Source: Ktedonobacteria bacterium
GTDB lineage: Bacteria > Chloroflexota > Ktedonobacteria > Ktedonobacterales > JACDGC01
Direction of reading: 5' to 3'
Assembly (NCBI GenBank): GCA_027459705.1
Contig: DAIDHM010000118.1
Coordinates: 22,597 to 86,596 of the forward strand
DNA: 64,000 nt
The notes under the pieces were generated by a model. It had not been told where the DNA came from. It worked only from the letters and a program-made list of their open reading frames with translations, and did not search any database. Every line of letters starts with the position of its first letter. The first letter of the stretch is position 1. Below, one piece after another: positions 51,084 through 60,040 of this stretch. A program made the translations under genes and the position numbers.

Positions 51084-52226
51084 TCAGAGCTGATAATCCG
51101 AAGGATGGACCTCGGCGAGATAGGCTAACAGCAGATTGATGTCTGCCTCGATATCGCCCATATGCACCATCTCGTTGACGGTGTGCACATAGCGCGAGGG
51201 CAACGAGAGCGTCGCGGAGATCACGCCGCCCCGCGCCTTCTGGATGGCGGCCGCGTCGGTCGATCCGCCGGGCAGGACCTCCATCTGATAGGGGATGGCT
51301 TCGCGACGCGCGATGTCGCGGAGGTGGCGCACCAGTTTCGGGTGGGCGATATGGCCGCCATCCATGACCTTGATCGCTACACCGCTCCCCATATGCGTGA
51401 CCGCCTCGTGGTCACCCGTGCCTGGCAATTCCACCGCGAGGGTCGTGTCCAGGGCAATGGTGACGTCCGGATCGATGGCGTACGCGGCGGTGGTCGCGCC
51501 ACGCAGGCCGACTTCCTCCTGCACGGTCGCGACGGCATAGATCGTCGCGTTCGTTTCATGGAGGCGCCGCATGGTCTCAATCATCACAAAGAGGCCGGTG
51601 CGATCATCCAGCGCTTTGCTGATGACACAATCCCCCACGACTTCCAGTGTGCGGTCCATCGTTACAAAATCACCGATCTCCACCTGGGCCTTGACCTGCT
51701 CGGCAGTGAGCCCCAGGTCCACAAAGAGATCGTTGAGGGTTGGCGGCCCTTCCACCTTGTCTTTCTGCAGGTGGATCGGCTTGCGCGCCGGGGTCAGGAC
51801 GCCACGCAGTGCGCCATGTTCCTCGGTGTGGACCAACACGCGTTGGGCCACCAGGACGCTGGGATCATGCCCGCCGACAGGCTGTACGCGCAGGTAGCCT
51901 TTGTCATCGACATGTTTCACCAGGAAGCCAATCTCATCCATATGCGCGGCCAGCATGACCTTGATCTTGCCTGACCCATGCTTGACGGCGATCACATTGC
52001 CCAGCGCGTCCACGGAGAGTTCATCGACCAGTGGTTGCAACTCGCTGATGACCAGTTCGCGGACCTGCTCTTCGCGACCAGAGGTGCCGGGGGTCTCCGT
52101 CAGGCGCTTCAAGAGCGCCAGATTGAGATCGCGCGCGGTCGCGGCATGCGTCGTCGTGGCGCTCTGCCCATTATTCTTATGCTGCGCATCGCTGCTCGGG
52201 CCTTTTTCGCTCGTTTTTTTTGCCAT
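51084..52226 (-). CDS. M42 family metallopeptidase (tetrahedral aminopeptidase-like)
   Basis: 380 aa. Co-catalytic metal motifs: LAAHMDEIGFLVKHV, SKALDDRTGLFVMIE, TVQEEVGLRGATTAAY, ALDTTLAVELPGTG and the C-terminal RYVHTVNEMVHMGD. The PDZ-like insertion domain covers about residues 105-190. M42 enzymes are large cytoplasmic aminopeptidase complexes. A Lys/Ser/Thr-rich N-terminal tail of about 30 residues is atypical. Its start (ATG 52226) has only a weak upstream AGGG (GAGGGAUACC). Confidence 0.92.
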   Translation of the reverse strand: MAKKTSEKGPSSDAQHKNNGQSATTTHAATARDLNLALLKRLTETPGTSGREEQVRELVISELQPLVDELSVDALGNVIAVKHGSGKIKVMLAAHMDEIGFLVKHVDDKGYLRVQPVGGHDPSVLVAQRVLVHTEEHGALRGVLTPARKPIHLQKDKVEGPPTLNDLFVDLGLTAEQVKAQVEIGDFVTMDRTLEVVGDCVISKALDDRTGLFVMIETMRRLHETNATIYAVATVQEEVGLRGATTAAYAIDPDVTIALDTTLAVELPGTGDHEAVTHMGSGVAIKVMDGGHIAHPKLVRHLRDIARREAIPYQMEVLPGGSTDAAAIQKARGGVISATLSLPSRYVHTVNEMVHMGDIEADINLLLAYLAEVHPSDYQL

Positions 52227-52703
52227 TGGTATCCCTCAATATCCACCCTCATCTGATGTTGGTCGTAGGTCTGCGACGTGGATCCCCCGTCTCGCCAGAT
52301 GGTAGGCACGCGAAATATCCCCATGCCTGGCGATCGCCCGCGAGCACACGCGCCACAGCTATGGCTCACCATGGGCCATAGGGCTTGGGCGCGGTCCCGG
52401 GAATCAGTGTACCTCCGCGCAGTGAGGATATTCCTCACTCGCTACCGGTCCTCACACACCGCATCACTATGCTTTCGCTATTATAGCAGTATTGTTAAAA
52501 AATGGATCATGGAGCGCGTGGAGTAGGAGTTGATGCCCGCGCCTGCGTCAGCGTATCGCAGGGAGGTCGCTCCATAGTTATAGCCGATGCCTTGCTGCGT
52601 GGATAGAGGTGCCACGCGTCTACCTGCTCCGAAATGAGTCCGCCAGGCGCCAGGTTCTTGGGAATCGATGGGGAGGGAGCCGAAGGATGTCTTCGCCCCT
52701 CTC
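52227..52703. other. Intergenic region upstream of the M42 peptidase
   Basis: No gene supported. It holds the M42 promoter (52480-52488) and therefore a leader of about 250 nt whose structure was not resolved, and a CGAAG/CTTCG hairpin near 52680-52694 downstream of the antitoxin gene, without a T-run. Confidence 0.4.
52480..52488 (-). promoter_or_regulatory. Extended -10 promoter for the M42 peptidase
   Basis: Minus-strand TGCTATAAT (complement of 52480-52488), a perfect extended -10, in an AT-rich patch (AACAATAC, poly-T) that is otherwise rare here. No strong -35. Confidence 0.6.
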
Positions 52704-53024
52704 TCACAACGCTACCTTGACGGCTATCGGTTGTTCGTCATCCCTGGCTCGCCGCAGGGTAATCTCAGCCGTTAGACCTAGAGCAGCCAATATCTCGGTC
52801 AGGGAATCGAGCGTGGGGTTTGCTGTTTCCGAGTTCAACAAGCGAGAAATTACCTCCCGCTTTCTGCCCAGGCGGGTCGCTAATTCTTCTTTGCTGATAT
52901 GCAAGGCCTCACGGGCTTGCTCGATGGCGGTCAGCATGTCCAGCTCGGCGCTCATTTCTCGATAGCCAACGGCAAACTCTGGATCGCGCATGCGCTGCTT
53001 GAGGCGCTGTTCAAATCTATGCAT
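52704..53024 (-). CDS. higA: HigA-type antitoxin, XRE family
   Basis: 106 aa from ATG 53024 (GGAGG 9 nt upstream). Helix-turn-helix in SKEELATRLGRKREVISRLLN, followed by TANPTLDSLTEILAALGLTAEITL, the standard HigA/XRE antitoxin ending. It follows the toxin gene by 43 nt on the same strand, toxin first, the HigBA order. It should neutralise the toxin and repress the operon. Confidence 0.83.
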   Translation of the reverse strand: MHRFEQRLKQRMRDPEFAVGYREMSAELDMLTAIEQAREALHISKEELATRLGRKREVISRLLNSETANPTLDSLTEILAALGLTAEITLRRARDDEQPIAVKVAL

Positions 53025-53067
53025 CGGTGGTTTCCTCCTGGACGGGGCTGACTCGCTGTGTTGCAAG

Positions 53068-53409
53068 CTAGCTCTGGAGATAGCGATAGGCTTGTCTGAG
53101 ATCAGGAGTGGAAGCCGGCTGTCCGGTGCGTTTGACGTAGCCATGCAGCAAGACCACTTGATTCCCAGCGAAAGTGAATAACTCACGGCCAAGGGCTTGT
53201 CCCTGTATGGCGCGCATCTCCCATAACCCGTTGAAGCCGTGGCACGGCTCGATGAGTCCTCCGCCTAACTGGTGGCCGTGTTGTTGGATGGCGACCGCTA
53301 TCCGTGCCAACTTACCGGCCAGCTTAGGGTGAGAACGGTCGAGAGTATCTTCAAATTCTTCGGCGGGTTGCCGGGAATTGGCTTGTTCGAAGTATTCGAT
53401 CGTCCACAT
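53068..53409 (-). CDS. higB: HigB/RelE-type toxin (Gp49-like)
   Basis: 113 aa. FEDTLDRSHPKLAGKLARI, then GLWEMRAIQGQALGRELFTFAGNQVVLLHGYVKRTGQ and DLRQAYRYL give the Gp49/HigB-like pattern (L-W-E-x-R, F-x(7)-LLHG-F/Y-x-K-K/R). A ribosome-dependent mRNA interferase role follows from the family. Upstream Shine-Dalgarno is weak. Confidence 0.83.
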   Translation of the reverse strand: MWTIEYFEQANSRQPAEEFEDTLDRSHPKLAGKLARIAVAIQQHGHQLGGGLIEPCHGFNGLWEMRAIQGQALGRELFTFAGNQVVLLHGYVKRTGQPASTPDLRQAYRYLQS

Positions 53410-53559
53410 AGCTCAATTGTCGTAACATAAATGATCCGAACCTGCAAGTGGTGCCGCACATGCAGAACCGCGCTCCCGCTTTCTGGTACAATACGTGACG
53501 TGGCACGCGGCATGATCCGTGTCAGCAAGATCGGGTATGACACCGGCTGAGGTGGTTGG

Positions 53560-54432
53560 ATGTGGGTGACGCGCGCGCTGCGCCCAGAGGATTTCGCACG
53601 GGTCGATACACTATTGCAAGCCGCCTATCAACGACCCCATAGTTTTGTGCAGCGGCTACAACGCCAGCTAGACATCCAGCCAGATGGATGGTTCGTCATC
53701 GGCAATCCTGAGATCATGGGTGTCGGCGGAGTGACGGTGATGGATTCGGTTGGCTACATTGGCCTCGTGGGAGTGGATCCTGGAGCGCAGCGCCAGGGCA
53801 TCGCGACGGCCCTCATGACCTTTCTGATGCAATGGGCACAGGAACATGGCTGTCAAACATACTTGCTCGATGCTTCACAGGCTGGTGAACCACTCTATGC
53901 CCGACTCGGATTCGCCGCCAGCGATCTGGTCGAGATCTGGCGATTGGACCTGCCCCATGCGCCTGCCGTCGAGCGTGTTTCGCCCAACGTGCGACCGTAT
54001 ACTGCAACCGATCTCCCCGCTTTACTCGCCTGCGACGCGCGATGCAGCGGCATGCTACGTCCCCATTGCCTTGAACCCTACATCACCGAAGCCACCGGTA
54101 GCGAACCCAACCGCGACGGTGGGCGCATGTGGGTCATTGCGGCGGAGCAACGTATCGGGGGATATCTCATCCTTCAGCAGAACGATACGATCGGCCCCTG
54201 GGTTGCCGAGCACGCAGCGATGGCCGAACAACTTCTGAACACGGCGCTCACCCACCATCACGGCGCTTCGTTCACGGTGATGATGCCTGGGAAGAATAGC
54301 GCCGGCCAACGCATGCTCCAACGTTCTGGCTTTCAGCGCGTCCGCCATCTCACCCATATGATCCATGGCAAAGCGTTACCCGACGAGCGTCGGCAGCGCG
54401 TCTTTGGGCAGCTCAGTCTCTCGGTTGGTTGA
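53560..54432 (+). CDS. Two-domain GNAT N-acetyltransferase
   Basis: 290 aa. The N-terminal GNAT domain has the CoA loop VDPGAQRQGIATALMTFLM and QAGEPLYARLGF. The C-terminal half (about 145-280) has the RMLQRSGFQRVRHLTHM pattern of the Acetyltransf_18 domain found with GNATs of the YitI type. Substrate unknown. A GAGGTGG-like sequence lies just upstream. It is divergent from the toxin-antitoxin pair. Confidence 0.85.
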   Translation: MWVTRALRPEDFARVDTLLQAAYQRPHSFVQRLQRQLDIQPDGWFVIGNPEIMGVGGVTVMDSVGYIGLVGVDPGAQRQGIATALMTFLMQWAQEHGCQTYLLDASQAGEPLYARLGFAASDLVEIWRLDLPHAPAVERVSPNVRPYTATDLPALLACDARCSGMLRPHCLEPYITEATGSEPNRDGGRMWVIAAEQRIGGYLILQQNDTIGPWVAEHAAMAEQLLNTALTHHHGASFTVMMPGKNSAGQRMLQRSGFQRVRHLTHMIHGKALPDERRQRVFGQLSLSVG

Positions 54433-54563
54433 CCCGTAGGTGAGAGTCATGCACTTCATGTGCAGGCTCCCCGGCGAACGAAAAAAAGTGCTACACTCCA
54501 GAGGCATCTCTGCCAGCCTTGGCGGAGTTTCGCACCATGGTTCGGACAACGGAGGCGTACGCT

Positions 54564-54959
54564 ATGGACGAGAGGACTGCCGGACAGCAGATCGATGCTA
54601 TGATCCAGCTGACCACTGGCTGGCGGGGGGCGACCCTCGCGCATCTCCGGGCGATCATCCTGGCGGCTGCCCCCAACGTGGTCGAGGAGGTGAAGTGGAA
54701 GAAACCTTCGCGACCGGAAGGTGTTCCCGTATGGTCGTATGATGGAATCATCTGTGTCGCCGACACGCTCAAGCTCGCCGTGCGGTTGACATTTCCCAAA
54801 GGCGCGCAGTTGCCCGATCCGCTGCGCCTCTTCAACGCCCGCCTCGATAGCAAAATGGTGCGGGCCATCGATGTCCATGCCGGTGACTCCGTCGATGTGG
54901 CGGCGCTGACGGATCTTGTCCGCGCCGCGATCGAGCTGAATCGATCGACCGCACGATAG
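54564..54959 (+). CDS. DUF1801 protein
   Basis: 131 aa from ATG 54564 (GGAGG 7 nt upstream); in-frame starts at 54519 and 54540 are less likely. EVKWKKPSRPEGVPVWSYDG and LKLAVRLTFPKGAQLPDPLRLF with RAIDVHAGDSVD match DUF1801/YdhG-like proteins, a small iron-chaperone-like fold of uncertain function. Confidence 0.85.
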   Translation: MDERTAGQQIDAMIQLTTGWRGATLAHLRAIILAAAPNVVEEVKWKKPSRPEGVPVWSYDGIICVADTLKLAVRLTFPKGAQLPDPLRLFNARLDSKMVRAIDVHAGDSVDVAALTDLVRAAIELNRSTAR

Positions 54960-55099
54960 GCCAGCGAGCTACGACACCGCCATTGGGGCAGCGCGCGCGC
55001 AATCCATCCCGATCCGCGGAATGTTCCACCCGCATGCTAGCGACCGCCTGCGCGATCGTCGGCATGGTGGGCAGTGCCAAGAGGACAGGCGTGGCGCGG

Positions 55100-55927
55100 T
55101 CATGGCGCGGGCACTGGTTTCACAAACTCATAATTTGCCTCGCGGTAACAGGTACGGAAGCGGAGCCGCGTATAGAGATGCTCCCCCTCCGCGCTGGCCT
55201 GCAGGACAGCGAGCGCGTACCCCCTCTCCGCGGCCGCGCGTAAACAGGCATTGGTGATTGCCGTGCCCAGGCCGTGGCCGCGGGCGTGGGGCGCGGTGCT
55301 GACGTCGTAGATCCCCGCCAGGCCGCCAGCGAGCAGGAGCGTCGCGGATGTGACGGGGACGCCATGGTCATACCCCACGAAGTGATGTAACGCGGATTCG
55401 CGCGCGAACCCATGCGCGCTATAGGCGTCATGGTAGGGCTGAATATTGGCGGCATTCGCCGCAAATCCCGCTTGCGATGCCTGTGCCCAGTCGGCCATGG
55501 TTGCGGCATCATAGACGCGCAGGATGGCGAGGCCCGCGGGTGGCGGGGCGCTGTCCGGGCGCCTGGTCAGGTCCAGCGTCATCACCGGGCGGCTTTCCTC
55601 CGGCAGATACACCAGGCCCGCGGCGCTGAGCCGCTGCCCGATGTCCGGCGGTTGTGTGGACGGCAAGACCTGCCACCAACTGCGACGCGCCACCGTTGCC
55701 AGGCGTTCCAGGACAGCCCTGATGCGCCTATCCGCCTGATCCGCGCTGAAGGTCGCCCGCAACACAGTGTTGCCAGGGGCGCTGTTGATGATAAAGGCGG
55801 TGTAGTCGCTTTCCTGCCAGAGCATGGCCGTCGGCAATACGGTAAAAGCGGTGAAATATGCCAGGTAGTTGGCTTCCGTTGCCGCGGTGATCGCGGCAAC
55901 AGGCGCATCCGCTCGCAGGGGAGTCAT
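55100..55927 (-). CDS. GNAT family N-acetyltransferase
   Basis: 275 aa from ATG 55927 (GAGG upstream); GTG 55942 is possible. The catalytic GNAT domain is C-terminal: HHFVGYDHGVPVTSATLLLA, STAPHARGHGLGTAITNACL (CoA loop) and EGEHLYTRLRFRT. The N-terminal half is a degenerate GNAT-like region, so this is another two-domain member. Substrate unknown. Confidence 0.83.
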   Translation of the reverse strand: MTPLRADAPVAAITAATEANYLAYFTAFTVLPTAMLWQESDYTAFIINSAPGNTVLRATFSADQADRRIRAVLERLATVARRSWWQVLPSTQPPDIGQRLSAAGLVYLPEESRPVMTLDLTRRPDSAPPPAGLAILRVYDAATMADWAQASQAGFAANAANIQPYHDAYSAHGFARESALHHFVGYDHGVPVTSATLLLAGGLAGIYDVSTAPHARGHGLGTAITNACLRAAAERGYALAVLQASAEGEHLYTRLRFRTCYREANYEFVKPVPAP

Positions 55928-56196
55928 GGCGTACAACCTCACAGATCAATGGGTTCCGTGCCAGCATCTTATGCCAGACATGCTGGAAGCAGATACGGGG
56001 CAGCAGCGCGCCACTCGCGCGCTGGTGATCATACGATGCACTCGCGCGCGCGCCCAACCCGGCAGGCAACACGCGAGTTGTTCGCGCGTCTGAACACGAT
56101 GAGAGCGGGCTGAAGCATGGCGAGGTACCACTCCCGCTGCGGAGCGGGCACAGTGGTTGACCGCGATCTATGGCATTACGGTGTCTCTCAGTTTCT

Positions 56197-57450
56197 TCAA
56201 TCCAATTGGCGCACCGAGCGACTGAGCCAGCCCAGGCTGACGGTTCCCGTTGCTAGCAGCCCGCTCCATAACAGAACCGCGCTTGATCCACTAAAACTGG
56301 TCAGTACACCACCGAGCGCGTAGCTCAATGGAATGCCGACATACGAACCGAATTGATCAAGGCTCGTGACACGGCCCATCTGCTCGTTAGGGACATATTC
56401 CTGGAGGGCAGTCATCCACGCCAGCCCCAGCATCGTTTCGCATAACCCATAGAGAAACATCGCTCCCAGGATCACTGGGGGGATCGGAAAAGCGCCGATT
56501 GCTGACAACACCAGGAAATTAGCCATGAAGAAGCTGTAGATCAGCGGTCCGCGATGTCGCCACGTGCGTCCCCCGTACCAGATCGCTGCCGTTATCGAGC
56601 CAGCAGCGGTCGCGGCTGTCAACCATCCATAAAGCAGCGGGGAATGCAACGTCTGCTCGACATAGAATGGAAGCGCCACACTGGCCGCACCCGAGCCGAA
56701 TAAATTCGCCACGCCAGCGAGAATGATGGTGATCCAGATCCACGGCAGTGTGCGAACGGTTACCCCTCCCTCGTGCAATGCATGCAGGAAGGCGGTTATT
56801 GACATCGCCCGGCTTTCGCGCTCAGGTGTGCGTGGTCGCCACGATGTTGACGCTGCTCGCGCGATAGCCAGGGTCAGGCAGATGGCTGAGAAGAAGAACG
56901 TCAGACTGTTGACCGCGAAGGCCATCCTTGTCCCGCCCACCGCGATCAATCCCGCTCCCAATGTAGGACCAAGAATCGCCATCGCTCTTCCGCTCAGGAC
57001 GCGCAACGCATTCGCGCTGGCGAGCGCTGATGTGGGGACGATTTCCGGTACGACTGCGCTATACGCTGGCCCGAAGAAGGCGTCCATCACGCCGAAGCAG
57101 AAAGCGATGCTGAGGATGACCCAGAACGACAGCAGATTGATCCATAGCAATATAGTCATCGCCAGCACGAGCAGTCCGCGCGCGAGATCAGAAGCCAACA
57201 TGATGGCCAGGCGTGGGAGTCGATCAGCGACAACACCGCCGATCAACAAGAGCACAATCGTGGGGAGAAAAGACGCGATGAGCACCGCTCCCATCGCTGT
57301 AGGAGAGTGCGTGCGTGACAAAATATACCAGGCCAGTGCAATCTCATAGATCCGATCGCCGAAGCGCGAGATTGTCTGGCCTATCCAGAGGTAACGGAAG
57401 GAACGCTGACGCAAGGAACTGAATGAAGTCGGCACAGTGGAAAACCTCAT
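56197..57450 (-). CDS. MFS transporter (MFS_3 type)
   Basis: 417 aa with 12 predicted membrane segments. RYLWIGQTISRFGDRIYEIALAW and the loop GGVVADRLPRLAIMLASD are typical of the MFS_3/EntS-like exporter group. SLDQFGSYVGIPLSYALGG closes the second half. Substrate unknown; there is no linked regulator. It is the second MFS_3 gene in the window besides 12681-14060. Confidence 0.9.
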   Translation of the reverse strand: MRFSTVPTSFSSLRQRSFRYLWIGQTISRFGDRIYEIALAWYILSRTHSPTAMGAVLIASFLPTIVLLLIGGVVADRLPRLAIMLASDLARGLLVLAMTILLWINLLSFWVILSIAFCFGVMDAFFGPAYSAVVPEIVPTSALASANALRVLSGRAMAILGPTLGAGLIAVGGTRMAFAVNSLTFFFSAICLTLAIARAASTSWRPRTPERESRAMSITAFLHALHEGGVTVRTLPWIWITIILAGVANLFGSGAASVALPFYVEQTLHSPLLYGWLTAATAAGSITAAIWYGGRTWRHRGPLIYSFFMANFLVLSAIGAFPIPPVILGAMFLYGLCETMLGLAWMTALQEYVPNEQMGRVTSLDQFGSYVGIPLSYALGGVLTSFSGSSAVLLWSGLLATGTVSLGWLSRSVRQLD

Positions 57451-57625
57451 AGCGAGCCTTCAGGCGCGCGCCGCTCTATAATGCCGCACCGCGGATGTAT
57501 GCATCATATCATCGATCGGCCGGTGGCATACTGCCTGGGTCCAGGGCCGCGCATTGCGCTACACTGAGATGGACAGCATAGGAACATTGCCGAACGACAA
57601 GCTAGCTGAGGAAGGGATCGCCGCC

Positions 57626-58180
57626 ATGAGTCAGCCGCCACATACCGCGCCAGAATCGCCCCAGGGCGGGGACGATCTTCCCCGCCCACATCCCATTGCG
57701 CCAGACCTCCAGTTGCTGCGCCGCGAGCACGCACCCGCGCTGCTCGCGTTCGAGCGCGAGAATCGCGCCTACTTCGCGGCGTCGATACCGGATCGCGGGG
57801 ATGCGTTCTTCGTCGACTTCGACGAGCATGTGCGGCAGTGGCTTGAAAGCCAGGCCGCTGGATCAGATTTCTATCACCTGCTGGTGACCGGGGACGGGGC
57901 GGTAGTGGGGCGCGTGAACCTGTACGGAGTGGCAGATGGGGAAGCAGAACTGGGATATCGGATCGCGCAGCGAGTCACCGGGCAAGGATTGGCCACCGCG
58001 GCGGTGCGCCAGGTGCGCGAGCTCGCCGTGAGCGCGTATGGGCTCAGCAGGCTGCGCGCGCGCGTCACCCAAAACAACCTGGCGTCGCGCAAAGTACTGG
58101 CAAAGAATGGATTCCTTGCCGTTGACGCGATCACGCTGAACGGCAAGGAAGCGATTGCCTACCTGTGCGAGCTCCGTTGA
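57626..58180 (+). CDS. RimJ/RimL-like GNAT N-acetyltransferase
   Basis: 184 aa from ATG 57626 (GGAAGGG upstream); starts at 57554 and 57569 are possible. LLRREHAPALLAFERENRAYF, then LGYRIAQRVTGQGLATAAVR (CoA loop) and RVTQNNLASRKVLAKNGF are hallmark sequences of RimJ/RimL acetyltransferases acting on protein N-termini or small amines. The IS remnant starts about 30 nt after its stop. Confidence 0.88.
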   Translation: MSQPPHTAPESPQGGDDLPRPHPIAPDLQLLRREHAPALLAFERENRAYFAASIPDRGDAFFVDFDEHVRQWLESQAAGSDFYHLLVTGDGAVVGRVNLYGVADGEAELGYRIAQRVTGQGLATAAVRQVRELAVSAYGLSRLRARVTQNNLASRKVLAKNGFLAVDAITLNGKEAIAYLCELR

Positions 58181-58214
58181 CGCATGCTAATGGCAAAGCA
58201 AGTATGCGCAATTG

Positions 58215-58344
58215 GCGCATAGTACCAACTTGACCGCGCCAATCCCACGAGCGCACACTGCTGGCACAAGCTCAACTGCGGATCGGCCGGATCCATCACC
58301 GCCCGCTTTTGGTCGAGGGCAAGAGCCCCTTTTTTCGCAACCAC
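58215..58344 (-). pseudogene. IS3-family transposase orfB, N-terminal fragment
   Basis: Minus frame continuing from the orfA end in another frame: LDQKRAVMDPADPQLSLCQQ, then CALVGLARSSWYYAP, the conserved start of IS3 OrfB. The DDE catalytic domain is absent. The frame overlap with orfA fits the -1 frameshift used by IS3 elements. Confidence 0.75.
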
Positions 58345-58598
58345 TCCACTTCGACTTGCAGCTGCCCAATTTGCTGGTAAAGCCGTTCAATCAAGGCGTC
58401 CTGCTTGTTGGCGCCGGTTTTGCCCCGCTCAAATAGACTTACGCTGCCTTCTTGCAGTTGCTTCTTCCACTGGGAAATCTGCACGGCATGCACCCCAAAC
58501 TCCGTTGATAGTTTGCTCAGTGTCTTGTGCCCTTTCAGCGCTTCGATGGCCACTTTTGCCTTAAATTCCTTACTGTGCTGCTTCCGGATCGTCCCCAT
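58296..58598 (-). CDS. IS3-family transposase orfA
   Basis: 100 aa. RKQHSKEFKAKVAIEALKGH, then LSTEFGVHAVQISQWKKQL forms the HTH_Tnp_1 helix-turn-helix, followed by the leucine-zipper region ALIERLYQQIGQLQVEVEWLRKK. Complete, but useless for transposition without orfB. Shine-Dalgarno-like AAGGGAAGAG precedes the ATG. Confidence 0.9.
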   Translation of the reverse strand: MGTIRKQHSKEFKAKVAIEALKGHKTLSKLSTEFGVHAVQISQWKKQLQEGSVSLFERGKTGANKQDALIERLYQQIGQLQVEVEWLRKKGLLPSTKSGR

Positions 58599-58652
58599 AT
58601 GCTTGCTCTTCCCTTTCCTTTATGCCTCCTTCATTTTAACATCTTCACTGGT

Positions 58653-59783
58653 CTAGGATCTGGGGTACATTAAAGAGAGCGCATCCCCTTTGCCATTCCA
58701 GACTAAGACATACTGAGGGTCGAGGGCCAAGGCTCGCTCATACGCCGCCAGGGCCTGCGCATATCGCTTGAGGCTATAGAGGGCATTCCCTTTGCCATAC
58801 CAAGCAGAGGCATACTGGGGGTCGAGGGCCAGAGCGCGCTCATACGCCGCAAGTGCCTCCACATGTCGCTGGAGGTCAGAGAGGGCTTTCCCTTTGCCAT
58901 TCCAGGCAACGGCATACTGGGGGTCGAGGGCCAGGGCACGCTCATACGCCGCCAATGCCTCCGCATGCCGCTGGAGGTCACCGAGGGCAGCACCTTTGTT
59001 GTTCCAGGTTATGACAGACTGGGGGTCGAGGGCCAGAGCGCGCTCATACGCCGCCAGCGCATCCGAATACCGCTTGAGGTTCCAGAGGGCATTCCCTTTG
59101 TTGTGCCAGGACGCGGCGGAACTGGGATCCAGGAGAATTGCCTGGTCATAGCTGTCGATGGCTTCGGCATAATGTTTTGATTCGTTTTGACAAATACCTA
59201 AATTAAACCAGGCGTCAAATGACCTGGGGGCGAGCTGGGTGGCGCGTTGCAGGAGGGGAATCGCCTCGGCGTAGCGCTGTTGGGATTGCAGGGCTTTGCC
59301 GCGCGCGATGAGGTCATCTGCCGATTCGGTTGGTCGGGGTGAGGTTGGCTCGGGACTCGTCCCTTTGGCGGTGAGCGAGAGCGCGTGCAGGGTGCGCTGG
59401 ATGGCTTCCAGAGGCGGCAATGCTGTGAGTCCAGGTCCTTCCACGCGCTTGAAGTCCTCGATGAACATCCACAGATCATCTTCCTGAATGGTCTGCGCCA
59501 GCACGGGGAGGATGATGCGCTGGGGATCGCGTTTGTAGCGAGCGTACGCCCACTTGGATTCATCGCGCACCCATTGCGAGGTCAGGGCTGCGGGCGAGAG
59601 GATCACGATGAAGACGGGCCGTACTTTTAATTCCGCTTCGATCCGGTCGAGGAGTTGGCCCGAGCCCAGGTTATGTTCGTCATACCAGACGTCCGCGTTC
59701 GCGTCACGCAATGCCTGGACGAGTTGGCGGCAGAATGCATTATCCTGATGGCTATGACTGACAAAGATTTTGAGGACGGCCAT
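58653..59783 (-). CDS. TIR-domain TPR protein, 3' end truncated by an IS3 remnant
   Basis: 376 aa from ATG 59783. Residues 1-130 form a TIR domain: LKIFVSHSHQDNAFCRQLV, DVWYDEHNLGSGQLLDRIEAE with the candidate NADase Glu49, and SQWVRDESKWAYARY. Residues about 155-370 are six 34-residue TPR units, the later ones nearly identical (ALAAYERALALDPQ). The last residues MYPRS and the stop come from the IS terminus, so the native C-terminus is lost. TIR-TPR proteins occur in anti-phage defence; location next to type I RM supports that, but activity of this truncated form is uncertain. Confidence 0.85.
   Translation of the reverse strand: MAVLKIFVSHSHQDNAFCRQLVQALRDANADVWYDEHNLGSGQLLDRIEAELKVRPVFIVILSPAALTSQWVRDESKWAYARYKRDPQRIILPVLAQTIQEDDLWMFIEDFKRVEGPGLTALPPLEAIQRTLHALSLTAKGTSPEPTSPRPTESADDLIARGKALQSQQRYAEAIPLLQRATQLAPRSFDAWFNLGICQNESKHYAEAIDSYDQAILLDPSSAASWHNKGNALWNLKRYSDALAAYERALALDPQSVITWNNKGAALGDLQRHAEALAAYERALALDPQYAVAWNGKGKALSDLQRHVEALAAYERALALDPQYASAWYGKGNALYSLKRYAQALAAYERALALDPQYVLVWNGKGDALSLMYPRS
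58690..59110 (-). repeat. 102-bp coding tandem repeats in the TPR region
   Basis: The marker CGAGGGCC recurs at 58721, 58823, 58925 and 59027, an exact 102-bp period (34 codons). The DNA is nearly identical between units, showing recent duplication; copy number may vary between strains. Confidence 0.88.
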
Positions 59784-60040
59784 GCGCGCGCGCCCCTTTC
59801 CTGTAACCTGCGAATGCTGCTCACAAAGTGCTGCGCTCAATTGTCTGTAGCATAGCACATCGCGGGCGGGTTGTGTGCTCCTTCATGCTCTGAATCTTGG
59901 GCAAACCTGGGGTGAGCAGGTTCCGGCGTTGCCTTAAGTGAGGGCATATTCAGCCGGATAGGCGGCGATGACGGCATTCTGCGCGACGGCGAGTGCTTTG
60001 TTTGCACGTGCGCCTCGGCTATGCTCAATGTTCGACTTCT

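Larger units (their letters stand above)
58210..58669 (-). mobile_element. IS3-family insertion sequence remnant
   Basis: Runs on the minus strand from a probable terminal TGTACCCCAGATCC (58669) through complete orfA into the first codons of orfB, then homology ends near 58210-58220. Most of orfB and the second end are missing, so it cannot transpose on its own. It is inserted at the 3' end of the TIR-TPR gene, whose last codons lie in the IS end. Left boundary approximate. Confidence 0.8.

Noticed and set aside
56118..56140. Minus-strand GGGAGTGGTACCTCG resembling a T-box core, upstream of the GNAT gene
   Set aside because: Only about 11 of 14 consensus bases match, there is no Stem I-like helix and no terminator with T-run, and the downstream gene has no link to an amino acid.
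58690..59110. 102-bp repeats as possible CRISPR or satellite DNA
   Set aside because: They encode regular 34-residue TPR units in frame.
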